Positions 24,425-33,075 of a DNA stretch of 64,000 bases are shown in pieces. The stretch spans positions 25,312 to 89,311 of the forward strand of contig NZ_JAFKIC010000110.1 of assembly GCF_017306585.1 (NCBI RefSeq). Reading direction: 5' to 3'. The notes below the pieces were generated by a model that was not told where the DNA came from, searched no databases, and saw only the letters and a program-made list of their open reading frames with translations. Made by a program: the position numbers and the translations under genes. How positions within the stretch are numbered: the stretch's first letter is position 1; every line of letters begins with the position of its first letter. This DNA comes from Mesorhizobium sp. (lineage in GTDB: Bacteria > Pseudomonadota > Alphaproteobacteria > Rhizobiales > Rhizobiaceae).

Positions 24425-25417
24425 CTACCTCCAGATTTCAGCGGCGAGCCGCATGAAATTGCCGCCCATGATATCGCGCACCGCGCCCTCCGATTGGCCA
24501 CGGCGCAGCAGCACCTCGGCCAGTTCGCGCATCTGGCCGGGAGCCGAGTAGGTCGTCGCGCCCTCCGGATATTCGTTCTTCGGCCAGAACTGCGGATTGT
24601 CGGAGATGATGCGGTCGATGCCCTTGACGTCGACCGGGAAGGCGTAATCCAGGCCGATGCCGACATGGCGCGGGCCGATCAGGTCGACGAGGTAGTCGAT
24701 GTGATCCGCCAGCCTTTCGGAATCCGTCCGGTTCTCGCCCAGGAACCTGTTCAGCCCGACGATCGCGACGATGCCGCCAGTGCGCGCGCAGGCCTTGATC
24801 TGATCGTCGGTGATGTTGCGGCCATGGCCGCAAAGCGCCTTGGGATTGGAATGCGAGAAGATCACCGGGCGGTTGGAATACTCCATGACCTCCATCGAGG
24901 TGCGGTAGCCGGTGTGGGTGACGTCGACGAACATGCCGAGACGGTTCATCTCGTCGATGACCTCGCGGCCGAACGCCGTCAGGCCGGTTTCGACATCGTG
25001 GCAACCGCCGCCGGCGAGATTGTTCCTGTTGTAGGCGAACAGGATCTGGCGCACGCCGAGCTGGTGGTAGAACTCCACCATCTCGATGCGGCCGTCGAGC
25101 GCGTTCATGCCTTCGATGTCGAAGGTGATCGCGAGCTTGCCCTCCGCCTTGGCCTTGCGGATTTCGGCGACCGAGGAGACCAGCTTGTAGTGCTGGGGAT
25201 TGGCGAGAACCCAGTGGCGGAAGTTGGCGAGCGTCCGGACCGTCTGCTCCCAGGGCAGCAGGTCGAAGCCGACGTCGATCGACAGATAATCGATGCCCGC
25301 ATCCCGCCAGATCTGCAGATTGTTCAGGTCCGCTGCCGGGTCGGGCATGAAGCCGGAATGCGCATCCCATATGATTTCGCTGTCGAAAATGGCCCGGGCG
25401 GTATTTGAAACGTCCAC
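24425..25417 (-). CDS. Membrane dipeptidase family (peptidase M19) protein
   Basis: Zinc dipeptidase-like TIM barrel of 330 residues (renal dipeptidase family, which also accepts D-amino acids at the C-terminal position). Metal-ligand regions are visible: FDIEGMNAL (Glu, about residue 115), VDVTHTG (His) and VIFSHSNPKALCGHGRN (His). The first metal motif, usually HxD, reads DAHSGF (about residue 17), so the Asp is replaced by Gly. This occurs in some M19-like proteins, but activity cannot be assumed. The start is the GTG at 25417, with GAGG 5 bases upstream. It is divergent from an S9 peptidase gene with a shared palindrome between them. Confidence 0.88.
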   Translation of the reverse strand: MDVSNTARAIFDSEIIWDAHSGFMPDPAADLNNLQIWRDAGIDYLSIDVGFDLLPWEQTVRTLANFRHWVLANPQHYKLVSSVAEIRKAKAEGKLAITFDIEGMNALDGRIEMVEFYHQLGVRQILFAYNRNNLAGGGCHDVETGLTAFGREVIDEMNRLGMFVDVTHTGYRTSMEVMEYSNRPVIFSHSNPKALCGHGRNITDDQIKACARTGGIVAIVGLNRFLGENRTDSERLADHIDYLVDLIGPRHVGIGLDYAFPVDVKGIDRIISDNPQFWPKNEYPEGATTYSAPGQMRELAEVLLRRGQSEGAVRDIMGGNFMRLAAEIWR

Positions 25418-25645
25418 TTTTTCCTCGCTCTCTCGGCAATGCGAGCGCCACGAATGCCGGATCAAAGGGGCGTTTCGGACGCTCGAACCAGATGCAGTGC
25501 GTATCAACTATCAGGCCACAGACACATGTGTCTAGACAGCTGCCGTTGAGCCTGTATGGTCGCCGTCGCTGCTGTCGGGAGGTGGCCGCTGCTCCGCCGA
25601 GGGGATGCGCGGCGGGTCTGCAACGCTTATTGCGAGGGGTATCCG
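25418..25645. promoter_or_regulatory. Divergent promoter region, M19 dipeptidase / S9 peptidase
   Basis: Region of 228 bases. It contains AGACACATGTGTCT (25520-25533), a perfect 14-bp palindrome. This overlaps TGTCTAGACA (25529-25538), a perfect 10-bp palindrome. The composite matches the operator candidate at 24228-24243, so both peptidase genes and the dpp-type operon may answer to the same regulator. Confidence 0.6.
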
Positions 25646-27649
25646 ATGCAACGGGATTTTCGCTCGTCGACGGAATTCGAAGCCGCTCATCGGTTCTACA
25701 GCGCCCTTCTTGGCGCCCCCGGCCATGTCTTCGGTGGTCGCTCGCTATGCGGCCACCAGCGCGATGGGCAACGTTATTTCATCGGCCAGAGTTTCGAAGG
25801 ACCGATCGAGGCCGGACCGAGCAGCAGGCTCTACCAGGTAGAGCGGGGCGGCGCGCTTGAGCGGCTGAGCGAAAGGGAGGCGCGTCAGATACGGCTGTCT
25901 CCCGAAGGCAAGTTGCTGGCATTCGCATGCCAGGGTGACAGCCCGGCGATGGACCTGATCGAGATAAGGTCGCACGGCGCCGTCGTCGCCAGCACCACCT
26001 TGAGCGGGCGCATCGAACAGATCGACTGGTCGCCCGATGGCGGGAAACTTCTCGTGGTGGTTGCCGGCACTGCCGCCGACCTCGCCGGCATCCATGGCGG
26101 CTATGCCCAGAAGCAAAGCCCGGAAGCAGCGGCGTGGCTGCCGCAGGTGCAACTGGGCGAGGGCGACGATTTGTGGCGTCGCATTTGGGTCTGGGATCTT
26201 GAAGGTGCCGCGCGGCCGCTCACCGCGCCGCCCCTCAATGTCTGGGAAGCGAGCTGGTGCGGCCATGACCGCATTGCGGCATTGGTCAGCGATGACCACG
26301 GCGAAGGAAGCTGGTATCGGGCGCGCCTTGCGCTGGTCGACGCCGCCTCCGGCGCCGCAAGAACCATCCACACGCCGAACGATCAGATCGGCTGCATCCG
26401 GGGCAGCCCCGGCGAAGCCGAGGTCGCCTTCATCCAGGCGTTCTGCAGCGATCGTGGCCTGGTCGCCGGCCTGCTTTCGATCCTCGATCTGAAAACAGGG
26501 AAAGTCGCGATCGCCGAAACATTGGGCGTCGACGTCACGTCGGTCGAATGGCGTTCGGCAACCACGATCCATTTTGCCGGCGCCCGTGGTCCTGAGACGG
26601 TGAGCGGCGATTTCGCGGTCGGTGAGGCGACCGCCACGCAACATTGGGCGTCGCGCGAACTGACTCACGGCGAGTGGGTGCCGGCTTCTCACCCGATCGG
26701 AGAAAAGGGGGCGTTGTTTATCGCCGAGTCCTGGTCGCGCGCGCCGTTCCTGGCCGAAGAAACGGGTGGCGAGATCATCGAGCTGGCTTCGCTGGCGGCC
26801 CCCGATGCCGCCAAGGCGATGGCGCGGTGCGGCGCCGTCGAGGTCTTCGAATGGACCGCGCCGGCCGGGCTCGATATCCAGGGCTGGCTGGTGCGTCCCG
26901 CCGCTGCGAACGCTCCGACGCCGCTGCTGGTCGACGTGCATGGCGGGCCGGTTTCGGCGCATCGCAACCGCTGGCTCGGCCGCTCGCGCGCGGGCGCTAT
27001 TCTTGCCAGCCGCGGCTGGACGGTTCTGTTTCCGAACCCGCGCGGCAGCACGGGGCGAGGCGACGGTTTTGCCCGTGCGGTCAAAGGCGACATGGGCGGC
27101 GCGGACGCGCAGGATATCATCAGCGGAGTTGACGCCTTGATCCGGCAAGGCCTGGTCGATGCCGCGCGCGTCGCCGTCACCGGCACCAGCTATGGCGGGT
27201 TCATGTCGGCCTGGCTGCCCTCGCAAACCGACCGCTTCGCCGTAGCGGTGCCGATCTCTCCGGTCGGCGACTGGTACAGCCAGCACCGCACGTCGCAAAT
27301 TCCAGAATTCGACGAGATCATGCTGACGACGTCGCCATGGCAATCCGGCGGCGACTATTTCTCGCGCAGCCCGGCCTTTCACAAGCATAAGAAAGCCGTA
27401 CCCTCCCTGATCATGGCTGGCGGCATCGACAAGAGCACGCCGCCGGGGCAGGCGGAAGAATGCCATTTCGCGGCTCTGAGGTCCGGAGCGCCAAGCGCTC
27501 TCCTGGTCTATCCGAACGCCGGCCACAGCCTGCGCGGCTACCCCGAATACATCGACACTGCCGCGCGCATCTTGTGGTGGTTGGAAAAGTATATCGCCAA
27601 AGCCGGCGAGAGCGGGCCATCGCAGAAGAAGGAGGAACAGCAAAGATGA
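25646..27649 (+). CDS. S9 family (prolyl oligopeptidase/acylaminoacyl-peptidase-like) serine peptidase
   Basis: Peptidase of 667 residues with an N-terminal beta-propeller and a C-terminal alpha/beta-hydrolase domain. The propeller half shows IRLSPEGKLLAFACQG and IEQIDWSPDGGKLLVV. The catalytic part shows DVHGGPVSAHRNRW, GTSYGGFMSAW (nucleophile Ser), GGIDKSTPPGQ (Asp region) and NAGHSLRG (His). No signal peptide is seen, so it should act in the cytoplasm on imported peptides. The ATG at 25646 follows GAGGGG. Its stop overlaps the start of the flavoprotein gene (ATGA), so the two are co-translated. Confidence 0.93.
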   Translation: MQRDFRSSTEFEAAHRFYSALLGAPGHVFGGRSLCGHQRDGQRYFIGQSFEGPIEAGPSSRLYQVERGGALERLSEREARQIRLSPEGKLLAFACQGDSPAMDLIEIRSHGAVVASTTLSGRIEQIDWSPDGGKLLVVVAGTAADLAGIHGGYAQKQSPEAAAWLPQVQLGEGDDLWRRIWVWDLEGAARPLTAPPLNVWEASWCGHDRIAALVSDDHGEGSWYRARLALVDAASGAARTIHTPNDQIGCIRGSPGEAEVAFIQAFCSDRGLVAGLLSILDLKTGKVAIAETLGVDVTSVEWRSATTIHFAGARGPETVSGDFAVGEATATQHWASRELTHGEWVPASHPIGEKGALFIAESWSRAPFLAEETGGEIIELASLAAPDAAKAMARCGAVEVFEWTAPAGLDIQGWLVRPAAANAPTPLLVDVHGGPVSAHRNRWLGRSRAGAILASRGWTVLFPNPRGSTGRGDGFARAVKGDMGGADAQDIISGVDALIRQGLVDAARVAVTGTSYGGFMSAWLPSQTDRFAVAVPISPVGDWYSQHRTSQIPEFDEIMLTTSPWQSGGDYFSRSPAFHKHKKAVPSLIMAGGIDKSTPPGQAEECHFAALRSGAPSALLVYPNAGHSLRGYPEYIDTAARILWWLEKYIAKAGESGPSQKKEEQQR

Positions 27650-28914
27650 GCGCAAACGGCAACCACGGCGCGGACAACCGGCATATCGCCGTGATCGGCG
27701 GCGGCATCATCGGCTGCAGCGCGGCTGTTCACCTTTTGCGGTGCGGTGTGCGGCAGGTGACGGTCATCGATGCGGGCCAGCCCGGAGCGGCGACCACCGG
27801 CGCCGGCGCGGGTTTCGTCTCCCACTGGTCCGCGGGCATGATCCCGCTTGGCGAGGAAGGGTTCCAACTGCAGCAATATGGCCTCGATTTCTATCGCCGG
27901 CTGCACGATGTCGGCGTCGAGATCGGCTACCGGCCGAACGGCACGCTGATCATGGCGCTGACCGAGGATGGACGCGAGCACTTCGTTCGCCCGGTCCTGG
28001 AGTCTCCTCATGCACCGCCCGAAATGCAGGACCTGAACGCCGCGCAGATCGGGCAGAAGATGCAGGGCCTCATCGATCCGGCGCGGGTTCACTCGGCGGC
28101 CTACAACCCGCACGGCATCCAGGTCGATACCTCGCTTGCCATGAAGGTGCTGACCGGCCAGATCCGCGAGCTCGGCGGCGTCTTCCGAAATGACACCCGC
28201 GTTACCGCCATTCACGACACGGGCGATCGGGTGACGATCGAAACCGACAAGGGCCCTATCGAGGCCGATGGCGCGATCGCCGCCGCCGGCGCCTGGAACA
28301 ACGAGGTGATTTCAACCCTTGGCTGGCGGCTGCCGCTGTTGCGGGTCGTGGCGACGCGCATCGTTACCGATGACAGGGGCCTGCCCTCGACGATCCCGAC
28401 CGTCCAGTGCCGCGAGCTGCGGCTGTGGCTGCGCGAGACCTTCGGCGCCGTCATGTGGGGCACGGGCCGGCACTACAAGCCCCTCTACAAGACCGGCGAC
28501 AGCGAGATCGAGCCGGGCCAGCCGCACAATATCGACCTGATGCGTGAGACCTTCGACGAGGAAATCGCCGAACTCCAGACCGTCTTCCCGCCGCTGCGCG
28601 GCTCGAAGCTCGCGAGCTGGGCGCAAGGCGTGCCGTGCTACACGCCCGACAACGGCCTTGTCGTCGGCAAGGTGCCCGGCAGCGACAACGTCGTCGTCGC
28701 CGGCGGCGACAATGAGAGCGGCGTAACCCATGGTCCTGGGCTCGGCCGGCTGGCGTCGGAACTGATGCTCGGACAGCAGCCATTCGTCGCCCCGGCACGG
28801 TTCCGTGTCGAGCGCTACGCATCCGACGCCTTCGGATCGGAAGCCGAGGTCGAGGCCGCCATGCCGGCCTGGGGCGCTCGTCATGACGCGTCGCGGTTCG
28901 GCCGCGACGCCTGA
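27646..28914 (+). CDS. FAD-dependent amino-acid oxidoreductase (DAO/DadA-like)
   Basis: Flavoenzyme of 422 residues in the DAO family (D-amino acid dehydrogenase, glycine oxidase and relatives). The FAD-binding motif is IAVIGGGIIGCSAAVHLL at about residue 14, and the C-terminal nucleotide-interacting region reads VVVAGGDNESGVTHGPGLGRL. The ATG overlaps the stop of the S9 peptidase gene by 4 bases. Coupling to a peptidase suggests oxidation of an amino acid released from peptides. With the M19 dipeptidase nearby, D-amino acids are a plausible substrate. This is inferred from neighbours; sarcosine-type substrates remain possible. Confidence 0.88.
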   Translation: MSANGNHGADNRHIAVIGGGIIGCSAAVHLLRCGVRQVTVIDAGQPGAATTGAGAGFVSHWSAGMIPLGEEGFQLQQYGLDFYRRLHDVGVEIGYRPNGTLIMALTEDGREHFVRPVLESPHAPPEMQDLNAAQIGQKMQGLIDPARVHSAAYNPHGIQVDTSLAMKVLTGQIRELGGVFRNDTRVTAIHDTGDRVTIETDKGPIEADGAIAAAGAWNNEVISTLGWRLPLLRVVATRIVTDDRGLPSTIPTVQCRELRLWLRETFGAVMWGTGRHYKPLYKTGDSEIEPGQPHNIDLMRETFDEEIAELQTVFPPLRGSKLASWAQGVPCYTPDNGLVVGKVPGSDNVVVAGGDNESGVTHGPGLGRLASELMLGQQPFVAPARFRVERYASDAFGSEAEVEAAMPAWGARHDASRFGRDA

Positions 28915-28918
28915 TCCT

Positions 28919-29812
28919 TCAAGAGGCGCCGACGCTGCAGAGCAGCGCCTGTGCCACCGTCCTGACCGTCGGACCGGCATTCCTTCTCGTCACGATGTGG
29001 AAGGAGCCGGCGTGACGGCGTGATGTTCGTGTCAGCCGCACGAGCTGGCCAAGCCGAAGATGCTCGTCGGCGAAGCCTGCCCAGGCAAGGGCGGCGCCGC
29101 GTCCGGCGATGGTCTCGTGTATCATCGACATGTAGCTGGTGAACCTCGGTCCTTCGAGCTTCCGGCCGGTTCCGATCCAGGATTGCCAGCTGTCGATCGC
29201 TCCCGGCGGCGTCGCCTGGTGCAGCAGCGGCACGTCGAGGAAAGCCTCGGGCTGTTCCGATGCAAGCGCGGGGTAGCGCGCCAGGAAGGCCGGCGCGCAG
29301 ACCGGGAACCACTCGCCGTCGAACAGCTTCTCGGCAATGAGATCGGGCCACTGCTCGGCCTCGCCGAAGCGGATCGAAAGGGCCACTTCCGGCTGGTCGA
29401 AATCCCGGTAGTCGTTCGATGTCTGCAGCAGCACCCGGCCGTTCGCCACAAGCGAGGTGACGAGGCCGAAGCGTGGCATCAGCCACGCCTGCGCGAGATC
29501 GTGGCTGCAGCCGACGACAAACGTGTCGCTGTCGCGCTCGGTCAATTCCTCTACAGCCCGCCTGATGGTGGTGAGGCCCTCACGGATCGCTTCGGCCAGG
29601 GCCATGCCGGCTCCGGTGATGGCGACACGGTTACCCTGGCGCGTGAACAACTCGACCGAAAGTTGCCTCTCGAGATTGGCAACGTGACGACTGACCGCCG
29701 ATTGCGCGATGTTGAGTTCCTGTGCGGCAGGCGTCAGCCCGCCATGCCGCGCGGCGGCCTCGAAGACGACCATGGCGTTCAGAAGCGGCAGCGATGTCTT
29801 GAGTGTCTTCAT
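28919..29812 (-). CDS. LysR family regulator (GcvA type)
   Basis: Regulator of 297 residues with the GcvA-like beginning PLLNAMVVFEAAARHGGLTPAAQELNIAQSAVSRHVANLERQLSVELFTRQGNRV (helix-turn-helix), then a substrate-binding domain. It converges on the flavoprotein gene (4 bases apart) and is divergent from the Rieske oxygenase gene, so it more likely regulates the latter. GcvA-type regulators often answer to amino-acid-derived effectors. Confidence 0.93.
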   Translation of the reverse strand: MKTLKTSLPLLNAMVVFEAAARHGGLTPAAQELNIAQSAVSRHVANLERQLSVELFTRQGNRVAITGAGMALAEAIREGLTTIRRAVEELTERDSDTFVVGCSHDLAQAWLMPRFGLVTSLVANGRVLLQTSNDYRDFDQPEVALSIRFGEAEQWPDLIAEKLFDGEWFPVCAPAFLARYPALASEQPEAFLDVPLLHQATPPGAIDSWQSWIGTGRKLEGPRFTSYMSMIHETIAGRGAALAWAGFADEHLRLGQLVRLTRTSRRHAGSFHIVTRRNAGPTVRTVAQALLCSVGAS

Positions 29813-29934
29813 GGCCGACTTTCATGCTTTTTCGATATGAAGCTCTATCATTTCTGTATTTGCCGCAAGCACTTCCGCATCGCAAACTCTATCGAAACAT
29901 CATTATAGCGCCAGCGTGCAGAAAGGTGTTCGCC
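29813..29934. promoter_or_regulatory. Divergent promoter region, LysR / Rieske oxygenase
   Basis: AT-rich gap of 122 bases between divergent genes, the expected site for LysR binding and both promoters. AGAAAGG at 29920-29926 serves the GTG at 29935. I cannot pick out a single operator with confidence. Confidence 0.4.
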
Positions 29935-31272
29935 GTGCAGGCCTACACACAGAACAGCCAGCCAATCGACAGGAACGACATCGTCAGGCTGATAGACCGG
30001 CAGCGTCAGGACTGGTCGCTGGAACAGGCTTTCTATACCGACCCCGCCATCTTCGCGATGGAACGGGAACTGTGGTTTCCGCGCCAGTGGGTGCTTGTCG
30101 CCCATGCCAGCGAGGTGCCCGAGAAGGGGCGCTATATCGTGCGCCAACTGTTCGACGAGGAGATCATCGTCGTGCGTTTCGGCGACGGCGAGGAGGACAT
30201 CGCCGCCTATTACAATGTCTGCACTCATCGCGGTTCGCGGCTGTGCACCAAGGACGGGCGCGGCAAGCTCCTGGTCTGCCCCTATCACGCCTGGTCGTTC
30301 AGGCTGACCGGCGAGTTACAGTCGCGGCAGGACCTGCCGCCAAGCGTCGATCCCGAGGCGCTCGGGCTGCATCGCGTGCCGTCAAAATGCTTCGGCGGGC
30401 TCGTGCTCTGCGGCCTCGATGCCAGGTCCCTACCAGACATACAGCCTGTCGCGGACGGGCTGACCAGCGGATTGCTGGAGAACGGCCTCGATCGCGCGCG
30501 CATCGTCGCGCGCAAGAACTACCTGACCAAGGCGAACTGGAAGCTGGTGCTGGAAAATTTCCTCGAATGCTACCACTGCCGGCCGGCGCATCCCGAATAT
30601 TACCGGGTCAACGGCCATGTCAAAGTCACCGCGACCCGCGACGCCGACAAGGCGGTCGAGTGGAAGGAAGAGATCGAGGCCTGGCACAGCGTTATCGGCG
30701 ATGCCGAATTCCACAAGGGCGCGTGGCAGCCGGGCGACCTCGACACCATGCCGTTCGCCATGCATCGCAAGCCGATCGGCTCGGGCCGCAAGACCCTGTC
30801 CGACACCGGCGAGGCGGTGTCCTGCCTGATGGGCGGCCGCAACGCCTATGATGGCGGCGAAAGCGGTTTCCGCATAGGCAGGCTGTCCTTCGCCAGTGCC
30901 GCCAACGACTATGTCACCCTGTTCCAGATGATACCGCGCAACGCCATGGAGACCGACGTCATCCTGACCTGGCTCGTCGACAGGGATGCCGATCAGGGCG
31001 TCGATGCCGACGCCATCAGCTGGATGTGGGACGTCACCACCGTGCAGGACAAGAAGATCACCGAGGACAATGCCGACGGCATCCTGTCGCGCGCCTACCG
31101 GCCGGGTCCCTACACGCCGCTGGAGAGCCAGACCTCGTTCTTCGTGCAGACCTATCTGTCGGAGCTGCGCTCGCTGGTCACCGGCACGCGCGGTGCTCCC
31201 CCCAGCCAGTGGTCCGCGCCGGCGCAGCTCTTCGCATCGCCGAAGGCGGCGGGCTGCGACACGCGCCTTTGA
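29935..31272 (+). CDS. Rieske [2Fe-2S] ring-hydroxylating-type oxygenase, alpha subunit
   Basis: Oxygenase of 445 residues. The Rieske centre is CTHRG...CPYHAW with CxH-X16-CxxH spacing (about residues 95-120). The mononuclear iron site is in ENFLECYHCRPAHPEYY (His, His). It resembles the alpha subunits that demethylate quaternary amines (glycine betaine, stachydrine, carnitine-type) more than dioxygenases of aromatic hydrocarbons, judged by eye. The start is the GTG at 29935 with AAAGG 8 bases before it; a second GTG at 29926 is possible. No ferredoxin reductase gene is adjacent, so an electron donor must come from elsewhere. Its substrate is unknown. Confidence 0.88.
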   Translation: MQAYTQNSQPIDRNDIVRLIDRQRQDWSLEQAFYTDPAIFAMERELWFPRQWVLVAHASEVPEKGRYIVRQLFDEEIIVVRFGDGEEDIAAYYNVCTHRGSRLCTKDGRGKLLVCPYHAWSFRLTGELQSRQDLPPSVDPEALGLHRVPSKCFGGLVLCGLDARSLPDIQPVADGLTSGLLENGLDRARIVARKNYLTKANWKLVLENFLECYHCRPAHPEYYRVNGHVKVTATRDADKAVEWKEEIEAWHSVIGDAEFHKGAWQPGDLDTMPFAMHRKPIGSGRKTLSDTGEAVSCLMGGRNAYDGGESGFRIGRLSFASAANDYVTLFQMIPRNAMETDVILTWLVDRDADQGVDADAISWMWDVTTVQDKKITEDNADGILSRAYRPGPYTPLESQTSFFVQTYLSELRSLVTGTRGAPPSQWSAPAQLFASPKAAGCDTRL

Positions 31273-31314
31273 TGCCTGGTCGTGGATCGCCTCTTTGAGA
31301 CGCCGCGTTCCGAT

Positions 31315-31348
31315 GCCATATGAAGATGGCTGCCATATAGAGATGGCT
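31315..31348. promoter_or_regulatory. Two tandem 17-bp inverted-repeat units before the ThDP-enzyme gene
   Basis: Unit 1 (31315-31331) and unit 2 (31332-31348) are head-to-tail copies differing at two positions. Each contains GCCAT-N6-ATGGC, an inverted repeat. They lie in the 107-base gap after the Rieske gene, 32 bases before the ThDP-enzyme start codon. Tandem operator or translational control elements are the likely meaning. Confidence 0.55.
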
Positions 31349-31379
31349 GGCGGAATGCGCATCGCAGGAGAGACGGTTC

Positions 31380-33026
31380 ATGACCAAGGGTTCGGATCTG
31401 TTCGTGGCGGCCCTGGAGAATGAAGGGGTCGACCGGATCTTCGGTATTCCCGGCGAAGAGAATCTCGACATTGTCGAATCGATCCGCCGCTCCTCGATCC
31501 AGCTGATCCTGACCCGTCACGAACAGGCGGCGGCCTTCATGGCCGCCACCTATGGCAGGCTCACCGGCAAGCCCGGCGTGTGCATCACCACGCTCGGGCC
31601 TGGCGCGCTCAATCTGACGACGGGTGCCGCATACGCGCTGCTCGGCGCCATGCCGATGATCATGCTCACCGGTCAGAAGGGCATATTGTCGTCCCGGCAG
31701 GCGCGCTTCCAGATCGTCGACATCGTCGCGGCGATGAAGCCGCTGACCAAGCTGTCGCGCCAGATCGTCTCGCCCAGGATGATCCCCTCGCTGGTGCGCG
31801 AAGCCTTCCGCGTCGCGCAGGAGGAGCGCCCGGGTCCCGTGCATCTGGAACTGCCGGAAGATATCGCCGCGGCGGAGTGCGAACCGGTCGCGCTGGTGCC
31901 GACGCATCCGGTCGACCTGCCGATCGCCGGCGCGGACGCGCTCGACCGCGCCGCCCGCATGGTGATGGAGGCCAAGCGTCCGCTGCTCATGTTCGGCGCC
32001 GCCGCGTCGCGCCCGCGTGTGACCCCCGACATCGCCCAATTCGTGCTGCGCACGCAGATCCCCTATTTCACCACGCAGATGGGCAAGGGCACGGTGCCCG
32101 GCGGCACCGAGCTCTACATGGGTACGGCAGCTCTTTCGGAGCGCGACTATGTCCATGAGGCGATTGAACAGGCCGACCTGATCATCACCATAGGCCATGA
32201 CACCGTCGAGAAGCCGCCCTTCATCATGGGCCCCAACGGCCCCAAGGTCATCCATGTCGGTTACCACTCGGCCGATGTGGAGCAGGTCTATTTTCCGCAG
32301 GCCGAAATTGTCGGCGACCTCGGTCCTTCGCTGGCGCTGCTGGCCGACCGCGTCGAAGGCAGGATACCCAACGCGCAGGCCCTGCTGCCGCTGCGGGAGG
32401 GCATATTGAGCCGCATCGCCGCGCGCGCCACGGAGGACCGCTTCACCCCGCAGCGCATCGTGCATGACGTGCGCGCGGTGATGCCGGCCGACGGCATACT
32501 GGCGCTCGACAACGGCATGTACAAGATCTGGTTCGCGCGCAACTACCGCACGCGTATGGCAAACACGCTGCTGCTCGATAATGCGCTGGCCACCATGGGG
32601 GCTGGCCTGCCATCGGCGATGATGGCGGCACTGCTCTATCCCAGGCGCCGCGTCATGGCCATCTGCGGCGATGGCGGCTTCATGATGAACAGCCAGGAAC
32701 TGGAGACGGCGGTCCGGCTGAAGCTCAACCTGGTCGTCCTTCTTCTAGAAGACAACGCTTACGGCATGATCCGCTGGAAGCAGGCGGTCGACGAATTCCC
32801 GGATTTCGGCATGACCTTCCGCAATCCGGATTTCGTCAAATATGCGGAAGCTTATGGCGCCAAGGGAACCAGGGTCGGCGAGATCGGCGAATTGCGGCCG
32901 GCGCTGGAACAGGCCTTCACCGGCGGCGGCGTGCATCTCGTCGTCGTGCCCATCGATTATTCCGAAAACACGCGGGTGCTTGTCGACGAACTGCGCGCGC
33001 GGCTGCCGGCACCCCAAACGCCTTGA
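31380..33026 (+). CDS. Acetolactate synthase-like ThDP-dependent enzyme
   Basis: Enzyme of 548 residues with the three-domain layout of ThDP enzymes. The N-terminal domain has FGIPGEENLDIVESIRRSSI and the activating Glu in LTRHEQAAAFMAATYGRLTGKPG. The C-terminal domain has the ThDP motif GDGGFMMNSQELETAVRLKLNLVVLLLEDNAYGMI. It matches the acetolactate synthase large-subunit set that lacks a regulatory subunit, and no small-subunit gene is adjacent. GGAG is about 9 bases before the ATG. It follows the Rieske gene by 107 bases with its own tandem elements. Whether it makes acetolactate or uses another 2-oxoacid cannot be told from sequence. Confidence 0.85.
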   Translation: MTKGSDLFVAALENEGVDRIFGIPGEENLDIVESIRRSSIQLILTRHEQAAAFMAATYGRLTGKPGVCITTLGPGALNLTTGAAYALLGAMPMIMLTGQKGILSSRQARFQIVDIVAAMKPLTKLSRQIVSPRMIPSLVREAFRVAQEERPGPVHLELPEDIAAAECEPVALVPTHPVDLPIAGADALDRAARMVMEAKRPLLMFGAAASRPRVTPDIAQFVLRTQIPYFTTQMGKGTVPGGTELYMGTAALSERDYVHEAIEQADLIITIGHDTVEKPPFIMGPNGPKVIHVGYHSADVEQVYFPQAEIVGDLGPSLALLADRVEGRIPNAQALLPLREGILSRIAARATEDRFTPQRIVHDVRAVMPADGILALDNGMYKIWFARNYRTRMANTLLLDNALATMGAGLPSAMMAALLYPRRRVMAICGDGGFMMNSQELETAVRLKLNLVVLLLEDNAYGMIRWKQAVDEFPDFGMTFRNPDFVKYAEAYGAKGTRVGEIGELRPALEQAFTGGGVHLVVVPIDYSENTRVLVDELRARLPAPQTP

Positions 33027-33038
33027 AGGCAGCGCGAA

Positions 33039-33063
33039 CTGACGGCGGCATTGCCGCCGTCAG
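33039..33063. terminator. Perfect hairpin between two convergent genes
   Basis: Arms CTGACGGCGGC (33039-33049) and GCCGCCGTCAG (33053-33063) with a 3-base loop. It lies between the ThDP-enzyme stop and the amide-type binding-protein stop, and could serve both strands. There is no U-run on either side, so Rho-independent termination is uncertain. Confidence 0.6.
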
Positions 33064-33075
33064 GAGTGGCCGAAT

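Noticed and set aside
25745-27655. A 636-codon open frame on the minus strand opposite the S9 peptidase gene
   Set aside because: It mirrors a clear peptidase with all catalytic motifs and has no domain or ribosome-site support. High third-position GC keeps antisense frames open.
31152-32465. A 437-codon open frame on the minus strand opposite the ThDP-enzyme gene
   Set aside because: Antisense shadow of a gene with intact ThDP motifs, and of low-complexity composition.
31380-33026. A biosynthetic acetolactate synthase (ilvB) call
   Set aside because: No regulatory small-subunit gene is adjacent and the gene lies in a catabolic neighbourhood, so I kept the broader family name.
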